From positions 1 to 33,617 of the forward strand of contig CANQVQ010000003.1 of the NCBI GenBank assembly GCA_947627335.1: DNA of 33,617 nt. The letters are read 5' to 3'. The position numbers and the translations under genes are program-made. Positions 15,484 through 22,373 of this stretch are shown here, one piece after another. Source of the DNA: an uncultured Clostridia bacterium (GTDB taxonomy: Bacteria > Bacillota > Clostridia > Oscillospirales > CAG-382). The notes under the pieces are model-generated. The model was not told where the DNA came from, searched no databases, and saw only the letters and a list, made by a program, of their open reading frames with translations. Position 1 is the first letter of the stretch, and each line of letters starts with the position of its first letter.

Positions 15484-16239
15484 ATGGAAAAGATCACGCA
15501 GACCGCGGGCAGGGACCAACTCGGCGACTTCGCGCCGGATTTCGCCCACTTCAACGACGACGTTCTCTTCGGCGAGAACTGGAACAACCCCGACATCGAT
15601 TTGAAGACCCGGTGCATCATCACCGTCGTTGCGCTGATGGGTTCGGGCATCACCGATTCGTCGCTGACCTACCACCTCGAAAACGCGAAGGCGCACGGCG
15701 TGACCCGTGCGGAGATCGCCGCCATCGTGACGCACGTCGGCTTCTACGTCGGCTGGCCGAAGGCGTGGGCGGTGTTCCGGCTGGCGAAGGACGTCTGGAA
15801 CGAGCAAGAACCGGCGCTGACCGAGAAGGAGCGGTATCAGAACACGATTTTCTTCCCCATCGGTGCGCCGAACGACGGCTTTAAGCAGTATTTTTCCGGG
15901 CAAAGCTACCTTGCGCCGGTTTCCAAGGAACAGGTCGGCATCTTCAACGTGACCTTTGAGCCGGGCTGCCGCAACAACTGGCATATCCACCACGCCGACA
16001 AGGGCGGCGGACAGATCCTCGTCTGCGTCGGCGGGCGCGGGTACTATCAGGAATGGGGCAGGGAAGCCGTGGAACTGAAGCCCGGCGACTGCGTCAACAT
16101 CCCCGCGGGCGTCAAGCACTGGCACGGCGCCGCTCCCGACAGCTGGTTCAGCCACCTTGCAATCGAGGTGCCGGGCGAAAACGGCTCGAACGAATGGCTG
16201 GAGCCGGTGGACGAGCGGCAGTACGGACGTTTGCAATGA
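15484..16239 (+). CDS. Carboxymuconolactone decarboxylase-like/cupin fusion protein
   Basis: The 251-residue protein fuses two domains. Residues about 1-110 match the carboxymuconolactone decarboxylase (CMD) fold (RCIITVVALMGSGITDSSLTYH, then THVGFYVGWPKAW); the CxxC pair of AhpD-type peroxidase members is absent. Residues about 120-245 form a cupin barrel with metal-ligand motifs HIHHADKGGGQ and PAGVKHWHG, so a metal site is likely. CMD-cupin fusions are common in clostridia and thought to act on small organic acids or quinones, without firm assignment. The ATG at 15484 follows GGGAGG; the 291-residue track form begins inside the preceding gene. It ends the TetR-controlled operon. Confidence 0.9.
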   Translation: MEKITQTAGRDQLGDFAPDFAHFNDDVLFGENWNNPDIDLKTRCIITVVALMGSGITDSSLTYHLENAKAHGVTRAEIAAIVTHVGFYVGWPKAWAVFRLAKDVWNEQEPALTEKERYQNTIFFPIGAPNDGFKQYFSGQSYLAPVSKEQVGIFNVTFEPGCRNNWHIHHADKGGGQILVCVGGRGYYQEWGREAVELKPGDCVNIPAGVKHWHGAAPDSWFSHLAIEVPGENGSNEWLEPVDERQYGRLQ

Positions 16240-16325
16240 GAAACGGGACGTGCGTTCCGCCGCCCGACGGACCCCGTGCGTAAAAAAACGGAAACGCACA
16301 GGCGAACCGTCTTTTGCAAAATTTT

Positions 16326-16356
16326 CGCGCCGCACAGGTTTTTCCTGTGCGGCGCG
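16326..16356. terminator. Hairpin between convergent genes, probable bidirectional terminator
   Basis: CGCGCCGCACAGG and its exact complement form a 13-bp stem around a five-T loop. Tails are ATTTCT on the plus strand and AAAATTTT on the minus strand, so the U-tracts are weak. It lies between the CMD-cupin gene and the convergent cupin gene. Confidence 0.65.
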
Positions 16357-16398
16357 ATTTCTGCATACCGCTTCGGTACGCAGCGGAAGCCGGTCGGA

Positions 16399-16758
16399 TC
16401 ACGGATGGATCTCGGCGTCGTCAGCCGTGTATGCACCGAGCGAACCCGCTTTCACCTGGATACACACATAGCTGATCTCGGAATCGTCGGACGCAAAGAA
16501 TTGCCTTTTTGCCGCAGGCGCGATCCGAAGCCAGTCGCCCGCATGAAGCGCTACGGTTTCCCCGTCGATGACGGCTTTCCCTTGCCCGGAGAGGATCGCG
16601 TAGATCTCTTCGTTCTGCTTATGGGAATGGACAAACGGAACGCTTGCGCCGGCGGGAAGATGATTCACGCTGACCTCCGCCCCCGTAAGCGACAGCTTGT
16701 CGTGCAGTTCCGTCCGTGCTTCCTGCCCGACGGTTACTTTGCTGAAATTTTTCATCAT
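16399..16758 (-). CDS. Single-domain cupin protein
   Basis: The 119-residue protein is a small cupin barrel. Motif 1, FVHSHKQNEEIYAILSGQG (about residues 42-60), has the two His and Glu metal ligands; motif 2 (HAGDWLRIAP, about 71-80) carries a further His. Such cupins bind a metal and may be dioxygenases, isomerases or simple sensors. Two adjoining ATG codons (16758 and 16755) follow GGAGGGA. It has its own promoter with a palindromic operator and lies just downstream of the Rrf2 gene on the same strand, so it is the probable main target of that regulator. No substrate can be named. Confidence 0.85.
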   Translation of the reverse strand: MMKNFSKVTVGQEARTELHDKLSLTGAEVSVNHLPAGASVPFVHSHKQNEEIYAILSGQGKAVIDGETVALHAGDWLRIAPAAKRQFFASDDSEISYVCIQVKAGSLGAYTADDAEIHP

Positions 16759-16778
16759 TTGGGTCCCTCCGATAAAAA

Positions 16779-16846
16779 TATTGTTGTAATCTTTTCGATT
16801 ACAACAATAGTATAGCACATTCCGAATGTAATGTCAATAGTTACAT
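16779..16846 (-). promoter_or_regulatory. Promoter and operators of the cupin gene
   Basis: On the minus strand TTGACA (16832-16837) and TATACT (16809-16814) are 17 bp apart. Directly after the -10 box, covering the transcription start, lies a perfect palindrome with 13-bp arms and a five-base centre (16779-16809, core TTGTAATC-N5-GATTACAA). A second inverted repeat, ATGTAA-N9-TTACAT (16826-16846), brackets the -35 box. Repression by the neighbouring Rrf2 protein is the simplest reading. Confidence 0.75.
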
Positions 16847-16889
16847 CGAAATTTTTTGAAATTTTTTGCTCTTGCCGGGCGAAAAAGGG

Positions 16890-17327
16890 TCACGGCTCCG
16901 CGATACATTTTTCCGTATCCCGCTTGATGTCCTCCAAGGTGATGGACGCAAGCTCTTTTTCCATCGCATTCTGCACCCGCAGCAGCTTATCGTCCAGGAT
17001 CCTGTGGATATTGCGTCCGACCGGGCATTGCTCGTTTGGATTTTCGTGGAAGTGAAACAGCGTTCCGTTCTCCACACACGCGACCGCATGATAAATGTCC
17101 AGGAGGGTGATCTCCCGCAACGGCTTCGCGACGGAAACGCCGCCTGTGCCGCGTGCCACGGCGACAAGCCCCGCCGCCTTTAGTTGGGAAAGGATCTTGC
17201 GAATGACGACGGGATTCACGTTCGTGCTTCCCGCGAGGAATTCGCTTGTGACCTTATACGCGTCCTGAAAGGTGTCGATACAGGCAAAAATGTGGACGGC
17301 CAAGGTGAATCTGCTTGAGATCTGCAT
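16890..17327 (-). CDS. Rrf2-family transcriptional regulator
   Basis: The 145-residue protein has the Rrf2 winged helix: MQISSRFTLAVHIFACI at the start, the recognition segment NPVVIRKILSQLKAAGLV (about 38-55), and the wing GTGGVSVAKP. The C-terminal part has Cys residues (ACVENG near 83, NEQCPVG near 98) but not the three-Cys iron-sulfur set of IscR. A redox- or thiol-sensing role is possible only by analogy. The ribosome binding site is weak (AGGAG lies 18 bases away), and no in-frame earlier start exists before the promoter. ATTGTTGTA, half of the cupin operator, overlaps its own promoter, so autoregulation is likely. Confidence 0.9.
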   Translation of the reverse strand: MQISSRFTLAVHIFACIDTFQDAYKVTSEFLAGSTNVNPVVIRKILSQLKAAGLVAVARGTGGVSVAKPLREITLLDIYHAVACVENGTLFHFHENPNEQCPVGRNIHRILDDKLLRVQNAMEKELASITLEDIKRDTEKCIAEP

Positions 17328-17353
17328 GGAATGAGCGCCTCGCTTTCTCCTGT

Positions 17354-17382
17354 ATTATACAACAATCTTTCCGGAAAATCAA
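17354..17382 (-). promoter_or_regulatory. Promoter of the Rrf2 gene
   Basis: TTGATT (17377-17382) and TATAAT (17354-17359) are 17 bp apart on the minus strand. The sequence ATTGTTGTA, identical to half of the cupin operator, occupies 17358-17366, overlapping the -10 box. Confidence 0.75.
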
Positions 17383-17464
17383 GTGCCGTAACCGCGTCCT
17401 GCGCCTGCCGTGCGGGCGAATCCATGATCACGCGGACAATTTTTTTCGCAAAACCGGCAAAACG

Positions 17465-17496
17465 CAAACAAAACTTTAACAATTGCGTGCTAAAAT
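17465..17496 (+). promoter_or_regulatory. Likely activator-type promoter of the OmpR/HisKA operon
   Basis: CAAACAAAACTTTAACAATT (17465-17484) is followed by TAAAAT (17491-17496); no normal -35 box is present. A closely similar 20-mer lies at 20166-20185 before the last gene of this cluster, suggesting a shared regulator site. Confidence 0.5.
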
Positions 17497-17521
17497 GAGA
17501 AAAAAGCGGGAGGGACACGTT

Positions 17522-18193
17522 ATGTTCAAACTATTGGTGGTGGAGGACGACAAAGACCTGAATCACACGGTCTGTTCGTTCCTGAACGGGAGCGGGTATG
17601 AGGCGGTGGGGTGCCTTGGCGCGAACGAGGCGTACGACGCCATGTACGAAAATCCCTTCGACCTGATCGTTTCCGACATCATGATGCCCGGTATCGACGG
17701 TTATGAGTTCGCGAAAACCGTGCGGTCGCTCAATGCGGAGATCCCCATCCTCTTTATGACGGCGCGGGACGATTTCGCGTCCAAGCAGAAGGGCTACCGC
17801 ATCGGGATCGACGATTATATGGTCAAGCCGATTGATTTGGACGAGCTTTTCCTGCGGATCGGGGCGCTCCTGCGCCGGGCGAAAATTGCCACCTCCCACA
17901 AGCTGGAGATCGGCAAGCTGAAACTTGACATGGACGAGCGCACGGCGGTCTACGACGGCGAGGAGATCCCCCTGACAACGCGGGAATTCAATATCCTCTA
18001 CAAGCTGCTGTCCTACCCCGGCAAGACCTTCACCCGCACCCAGCTCATGGACGAATTCTGGGACGCGGAGACGAATACGGCGCCGCGAGCGGTGGACGTT
18101 TACATGACGAAGCTGCGCGGGAAGTTCGAGAACTGCACGGAATTTGCGATCAAGACCGTCCACGGTCTGGGATACAAGGCGGTGGTGAAATGA
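17522..18193 (+). CDS. OmpR-family response regulator
   Basis: The 223-residue regulator has a receiver domain (VEDD at 7-10, phospho-Asp D52 in IVSDIMMPG, T80, K102) and a C-terminal winged helix of the OmpR/PhoB type (LTTREFNILYKLLSYPGKTFTR, then RAVDVYMTKLRGK and TVHGLGYK). The ATG at 17522 follows GGGAGGG. Its stop overlaps the kinase start as ATGA. It is expected to bind as a dimer to direct repeats and to control its own operon and the small membrane gene at 20240. The stimulus is unknown; the membrane-protein neighbours point to an envelope signal. Confidence 0.95.
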   Translation: MFKLLVVEDDKDLNHTVCSFLNGSGYEAVGCLGANEAYDAMYENPFDLIVSDIMMPGIDGYEFAKTVRSLNAEIPILFMTARDDFASKQKGYRIGIDDYMVKPIDLDELFLRIGALLRRAKIATSHKLEIGKLKLDMDERTAVYDGEEIPLTTREFNILYKLLSYPGKTFTRTQLMDEFWDAETNTAPRAVDVYMTKLRGKFENCTEFAIKTVHGLGYKAVVK

Positions 18194-19284
18194 GCAGGGA
18201 AAAGAAGCGGCTGCTTGCCGCCATACGCCGGTATGTCGTGTTCTTTTTGCTGATCGCGTTTGTCATCTCCTGCTGTATGCTGCTTTTCCTGCACACCATG
18301 CAGACCTCGGTGGGCATCACGTTCACGGAAAAGGGGATCCGAACCGCAGCGATCCTGACGATGGGCAACGTGCTTCTCCTCAGCCTGCTTTGTACCGTCA
18401 TAGACGCCGTTCGCCGGAAGTTTACGGTGGAGCGCCCGGTGCGGCGGATCGTGCAGGGAGCGGAAAAGCTCATGCGGGGGGATTTTTCCGCACGCATCGA
18501 GCCGCTTCCCGGCATTACGGGCGAGGACGGCTTTGACATCATCATCGACTGCTTCAACCGCATGGCGCAGGAGCTTTCCGGCGTGGAAACGCTGCGGACG
18601 GACTTCATCGCCAACGTGTCCCACGAATTGAAAACGCCTCTCGCCGTCCTGCAAAACTACGGCACCATGCTCCAAAACCCCGATCTGACCGAAGCGCAGC
18701 GAATCGAATACGCAAAGGCGATCGCCGAGCAGTCACGTCGCCTCGCCGACCTTATCACGAATATTCTGAAGCTGAACCGTCTGGAAAACCAGCAAATTTA
18801 CCCAATTCCAAAGCGGTACGACCTCGGCGAACAGCTTGCCGCGTGCCTGCTGGATTTTGAAAGCACCTGGGAGAAAAAGGGCATCGACATCGAAACGGAC
18901 ATCGAGGAGGACGTGTTCGTGGAATCGGATGGCGAACTGCTGTCCCTCGTCTGGAACAACCTGTTCTCCAACGCCCTGAAATTTACCGAACCGGGCGGGA
19001 CGGTGTCCGTGACGCTGAAAACCGAGGGGGATCTTGCGACCGTCAAGGTGTCCGACACCGGCTGCGGCATCTCGCCGGAGACCGGCAGGCACATCTTCGA
19101 GAAATTCTATCAGGGCGACACCTCCCACGCCACGCAGGGCAACGGCTTGGGGCTGGCGCTCGTCAAGCGGGTGGCGGACATCGTGGGCGGCGACATCTCC
19201 GTGGAAAGCGAGGTCGGGAAAGGCAGTACCTTTACCGTGAAGATCGGGAGGGCGGTCGATGGAGACGTTCCGAAAGCTCCTTAA
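18190..19284 (+). CDS. Sensor histidine kinase (HAMP-HisKA-HATPase)
   Basis: The 364-residue kinase has two membrane helices (about 15-36 and 54-74) with only a short loop of about 17 residues outside, a HAMP linker (76-128), the HisKA box NVSHELKTPL with H145 as phosphoacceptor, and the ATPase domain (N-box NNLFSNALKF, G1 DTGCGIS, G2 GNGLGLAL). A sensor with so small an external loop usually senses within the membrane or through a partner protein; the membrane protein encoded next is a candidate. It overlaps the regulator by 4 bp and the next gene by 26 bp, so all three are translated together. Confidence 0.95.
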   Translation: MSREKKRLLAAIRRYVVFFLLIAFVISCCMLLFLHTMQTSVGITFTEKGIRTAAILTMGNVLLLSLLCTVIDAVRRKFTVERPVRRIVQGAEKLMRGDFSARIEPLPGITGEDGFDIIIDCFNRMAQELSGVETLRTDFIANVSHELKTPLAVLQNYGTMLQNPDLTEAQRIEYAKAIAEQSRRLADLITNILKLNRLENQQIYPIPKRYDLGEQLAACLLDFESTWEKKGIDIETDIEEDVFVESDGELLSLVWNNLFSNALKFTEPGGTVSVTLKTEGDLATVKVSDTGCGISPETGRHIFEKFYQGDTSHATQGNGLGLALVKRVADIVGGDISVESEVGKGSTFTVKIGRAVDGDVPKAP

Positions 19285-20158
19285 AAAGCTGTTCTGTCTG
19301 CCCCCGCTCCCGACGGTTCTGGTCTCGCTTTTCGGCTACGGGTTCGTCCTCGCGGTGGCGGTGTTCGACATTCGGACCCCCATCCTGCGATACGCCTCCT
19401 ATATCGCCTCCGCCTATGCGTTGGTCGTGACCGTTACGGGGTTTGTCTACCTGCCTGCGGCGAAGGAAGCCGTCAAAAGGCGGCTCTCCGGGCATCCGCT
19501 GATGAAGAAATTCCGCTCCACCGCGGTCGGGGAAAAATACATGACCGACGTGCGCTTCCGTGCGGGCATTTCCCTGTATCAGGGGTTTTTCATCAACCTG
19601 CTGTACATCGTCCTGAAGCTGGTGTCGGGGATCTACTACCGCTCCATGTGGTTCATCGCACTGGCGGTCTACTATATCCTGCTTGCCGTGATGTGCTTCC
19701 TGCTGGTGCGGCGCTTAAACGTGCAGGACGCGTCGGCGGAGCTGCGCCGGTACCGGCTGTGCGGGGTCATGCTCCTGTTCATGAATCAGGCGCTCGCCGG
19801 GATCGTGATCTTCATGGTGCGTCGGAACCGTGGGTTTGCGTATCCCGGGCTGCTGATCTACGCGATGGCGGCGTATGCCTTCTACGCCGTCATAGTCGCC
19901 GTCGTCCAGATCGTGAAAACGCGAAAGCACCAAAGCCCCGTCCTGTCGGCGGCGAAAGCGGTGAACCTTGTCGCCGCACTCGTTTCGATCCTGTCGCTGA
20001 CGACCGCGATGCTCTCCCGGTTCGGCGGAGAGGGGGACGGGGATTTTAACAGGACCATGACCGGCGCCGTGGGCGGTGGGGTCTGCACGATCGTGATCGG
20101 CGTGGCGGTCTATATGATCTGGCGGGCGAATAAAAATCTGAAAACCCTCCGAAATTAA
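19259..20158 (+). CDS. Polytopic membrane protein of unknown function, in two-component operon
   Basis: The 299-residue protein has about eight hydrophobic segments (for example LVSLFGYGFVLAVAVF, FIALAVYYILLAVMCFLLV, VNLVAALVSILSLTTAML) joined by short basic loops. I recognise no characterised family. The start lies 26 bp inside the kinase gene. This coupling and the kinase's tiny external loop make it a reasonable candidate accessory sensor, but that is inference. Confidence 0.75.
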   Translation: METFRKLLKKLFCLPPLPTVLVSLFGYGFVLAVAVFDIRTPILRYASYIASAYALVVTVTGFVYLPAAKEAVKRRLSGHPLMKKFRSTAVGEKYMTDVRFRAGISLYQGFFINLLYIVLKLVSGIYYRSMWFIALAVYYILLAVMCFLLVRRLNVQDASAELRRYRLCGVMLLFMNQALAGIVIFMVRRNRGFAYPGLLIYAMAAYAFYAVIVAVVQIVKTRKHQSPVLSAAKAVNLVAALVSILSLTTAMLSRFGGEGDGDFNRTMTGAVGGGVCTIVIGVAVYMIWRANKNLKTLRN

Positions 20159-20165
20159 CAATTCT

Positions 20166-20208
20166 CAAACAGAACTTGAACCTTTCGCAAACAGTCGTCT
20201 GTTACAAT
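20166..20208 (+). promoter_or_regulatory. Likely regulated promoter of the small membrane gene
   Basis: CAAACAGAACTTGAACCTTT (20166-20185) matches the box at 17465 at 16 of 20 positions. TACAAT (20203-20208) is the -10 box; no consensus -35 is present at 17 bp. The distance from box to -10 is 11 bp longer than at 17465, about one helical turn. Confidence 0.5.
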
Positions 20209-20239
20209 GTCCGCAGAAATCGGAAAGGAGCAAACGATC

Positions 20240-20623
20240 ATGGAAGAAAAAAAGGAAACCTTCACCTACACCTATTCCGCAAAGGAGCAGGAGGAGATCA
20301 AGGCGATTCGGGACAAATACGCCCCGCAGACGGGCGGGGAGACCCCGATGGAGCGGCTTCGCCGTCTGGACAGGAGCGCCGCAAGGGGCGCGACCGTCGT
20401 CTCGCTGATCGTCGGGATCGTCAGCGCCCTGCTTTTGGGCGTGGGGATGTGCTGTACGCTGCTACCCGGCTGGGAATCGTATTTCGTTCTCGGGATCGCG
20501 GTCGGCGCGGTCGGTTTGGCCGGTGCGGTCGCGACGTACCCGCTTTACAAGGGTATGGTCAAGCGGAAACGGGCGGAACTCGCGCCGGAGGTTTTGCGCC
20601 TGTCGGGTGAATTGATGAAGTGA
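20240..20623 (+). CDS. Small membrane protein with two helices
   Basis: The 127-residue protein has a charged cytoplasmic N-terminus (about 1-52, rich in Glu, Lys and Arg), two membrane helices (about 54-76 and 82-102) and a basic C-terminal tail. The start at 20240 follows AAAGGAG. It is preceded by the same type of box as the two-component operon and is followed by a terminator, so it is probably a regulon member transcribed by itself. No function is known. Confidence 0.75.
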   Translation: MEEKKETFTYTYSAKEQEEIKAIRDKYAPQTGGETPMERLRRLDRSAARGATVVSLIVGIVSALLLGVGMCCTLLPGWESYFVLGIAVGAVGLAGAVATYPLYKGMVKRKRAELAPEVLRLSGELMK

Positions 20624-20635
20624 TTTTCGCGAAAA

Positions 20636-20675
20636 ATTCCTTCCTGTCGGTGTTTTGGCAGGAAGGGATTTTTTT
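20636..20675. terminator. Bidirectional terminator between convergent genes
   Basis: ATTCCTTCCTG / CAGGAAGGGAT make an 11-bp stem with one wobble pair. Seven T follow on the plus strand and AATTTTT on the minus strand, so it serves both the small membrane gene and the sirtuin gene. Confidence 0.85.
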
Positions 20676-20681
20676 GTGCGG

Positions 20682-21551
20682 TCAGCGCATACGCTCCAGG
20701 ACGGCGGAAATGTCCGCGTCGATGCAGACGGAACGGTCGCGGATCTCCGGCGGGCAGACCGCGTCGCCGAAGTTGACGCAGGCGTAGGTCGCCGCCCGGT
20801 TCTGCGCGGTCATGCGCCAGAACGGGTATTTGATGATGCCCGGCGTGTTGTACCCGACGCCGAGCTCCCAAAACAGGATCCGTCCGTTTTTTCGCGTCCG
20901 CAGAAAGTTCTCGTACCGCTCCGCCGCACGGTGCCAGCCTTCGTCCTCGACGAATTTGTCGTCGGAACGGAGGTTCATGGTCAGGGGTCTGCCGCAGTGC
21001 GGGCAAAAGGGGAGGAGTTCGGTCGGGACCCGCATCTCCTTTTGCCGTTCCACCATCTGCCGGATCGTATCCTCGTTCGCAAAGGTCTCCTGACAGCAGG
21101 GTTCGGAACATTGGAACAGACCGTAGTCCCCCTGCGTATAGAACAGGCGTTTCTTGTCGAATCCCGCCTTTTGGAAGCAGTGGTCCACGTTCGTGGTGAT
21201 CGCGAAGTAGTCCTTGTCCCCGACCAGCGCAAGCAGGGTCTCGTACACCGGCTTCGGCGCGTCCAGATAGCGGTTGACAAAAATATACCGGCTCCAATAC
21301 GCCCAGAATTCCTCCGGCGAGGAATACGGGTAAAACCCGCCCGCATACATATCGGAAAAACCGTATTTGTCGGCAAAATCCGAGAAATACCGCCGGAACC
21401 GCTCCCCGGCATAGGTGAATCCCGCCGAGGCGGAAAGTCCCGCTCCCGCGCCGACGACTACGGCGTCGGCTTCCCGCAGGGCGACCCGCAGGCGGTCAAG
21501 AGGTTCCGAGAAGGTTTCGGTAGAGCTGTTCGTCCCGTTGCGTGAAAACAT
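20682..21551 (-). CDS. Macrodomain-linked sirtuin (SirTM-type, class M)
   Basis: The 289-residue protein has the sirtuin NAD-binding fold: GAGAGLSASAGF (about 34-45), TTNVDHCFQKAG, and a zinc-ribbon part with C-SEPCC and CPHCGRPL. The usual catalytic His is replaced by Gln in YTQGDYG. That replacement is characteristic of the SirTM class, which acts as protein ADP-ribosyltransferase rather than deacetylase. The gene lies directly after a macrodomain gene and overlaps it by 56 bp, the genetic link that names the class. The start at 21551 follows GAGGTG. Described SirTM operons also carry a lipoylated GcvH-like protein and a lipoate ligase; neither is visible nearby. The target protein is therefore unknown. 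Confidence 0.88.
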   Translation of the reverse strand: MFSRNGTNSSTETFSEPLDRLRVALREADAVVVGAGAGLSASAGFTYAGERFRRYFSDFADKYGFSDMYAGGFYPYSSPEEFWAYWSRYIFVNRYLDAPKPVYETLLALVGDKDYFAITTNVDHCFQKAGFDKKRLFYTQGDYGLFQCSEPCCQETFANEDTIRQMVERQKEMRVPTELLPFCPHCGRPLTMNLRSDDKFVEDEGWHRAAERYENFLRTRKNGRILFWELGVGYNTPGIIKYPFWRMTAQNRAATYACVNFGDAVCPPEIRDRSVCIDADISAVLERMR

Positions 21552-22272
21552 TGAAGATCACCTCGATTCCGCCGCCCGTTTCGGCTCTGTACGCGTCCAC
21601 CGTCCGCACGGCGATCTCCGCCGCTTTTTCGCCCGGGAATGCGAATACGCCGGTCGAAATGCAGCAGAACGCGACGCTTTTCAGCCTGTTTTGCACCGCC
21701 AGCTCCAGACAGGACCGATAACAGGAGGCGAGCAGTTCGCAATGCCGTTCCGTGAGGGGTCCCCGCACGATCGGTCCGACCGTGTGCAGCACATACCGGC
21801 AGGGCAGGTTGAAGGCGGGCGTGATCTTCGCCCCGCCCGGTTCCTCCGCGTGACCCTGCTTTTCCATGATTTCGGCGCAGGCGAGCCGAAGCTGCACGCC
21901 GGCGTAGGTGTGGATGCAGTTGTCGATGCAGTCGTGGCAGGGGACGTAGCAGCCGGTCATGCCGCTGTTGGCGGCGTTGACGATGGCGTCGCAGGCGAGC
22001 GTCGTGATGTCGCCCCGCCATAGGTAGATCCCGTCCCGGATCGGGTCCAGGTCGGCGAGCGTTGTGACGCCTTTTCGCCGAATCTCCTCCCGCAGGTAAG
22101 CGTCCTGCACGTCCAGAAATGCTTCCGACGCGGGAGCGGGCGGGCGGAGGTTCAAAAGGGCGCGAAGCAGCAGTTTCTGTCCCCGCTCGTCCGACGGGAC
22201 CCCGACGGTTTCCTGCGGTCGCTCCCGCAAGAGCGCCGTCAGCAGGTATGCGCGTCTGTCTTGCTGTGTCAT
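21496..22272 (-). CDS. Zinc-type macrodomain ADP-ribosylhydrolase
   Basis: The 258-residue protein has an N-terminal helical extension of about 80 residues and then a macrodomain: GDITTLACDAIVNAANSGM, CYVPCHDCIDNCIH and STGVFAFP. The Cys/His cluster after the AANS motif marks the zinc-containing macrodomains found with SirTM enzymes, which remove ADP-ribose from proteins. The start at 22272 follows AAAGGAG; the track's 323-residue form is too long. It overlaps the sirtuin gene by 56 bp, so writer and eraser would be made together. No promoter is evident in the 101 bp after the oxidoreductase gene, so all three may form one transcript. Confidence 0.9.
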   Translation of the reverse strand: MTQQDRRAYLLTALLRERPQETVGVPSDERGQKLLLRALLNLRPPAPASEAFLDVQDAYLREEIRRKGVTTLADLDPIRDGIYLWRGDITTLACDAIVNAANSGMTGCYVPCHDCIDNCIHTYAGVQLRLACAEIMEKQGHAEEPGGAKITPAFNLPCRYVLHTVGPIVRGPLTERHCELLASCYRSCLELAVQNRLKSVAFCCISTGVFAFPGEKAAEIAVRTVDAYRAETGGGIEVIFNVFTQRDEQLYRNLLGTS

Positions 22273-22373
22273 CTTCCGCTCCTTTCCGAATCGCGGCGCA
22301 AATAAGGAGAGCGGCGCGGAAAGCATTCCCGCTCCCCGTGCCGCCCGTTCTCTTTTTGCCGTGAAAACCGCTT

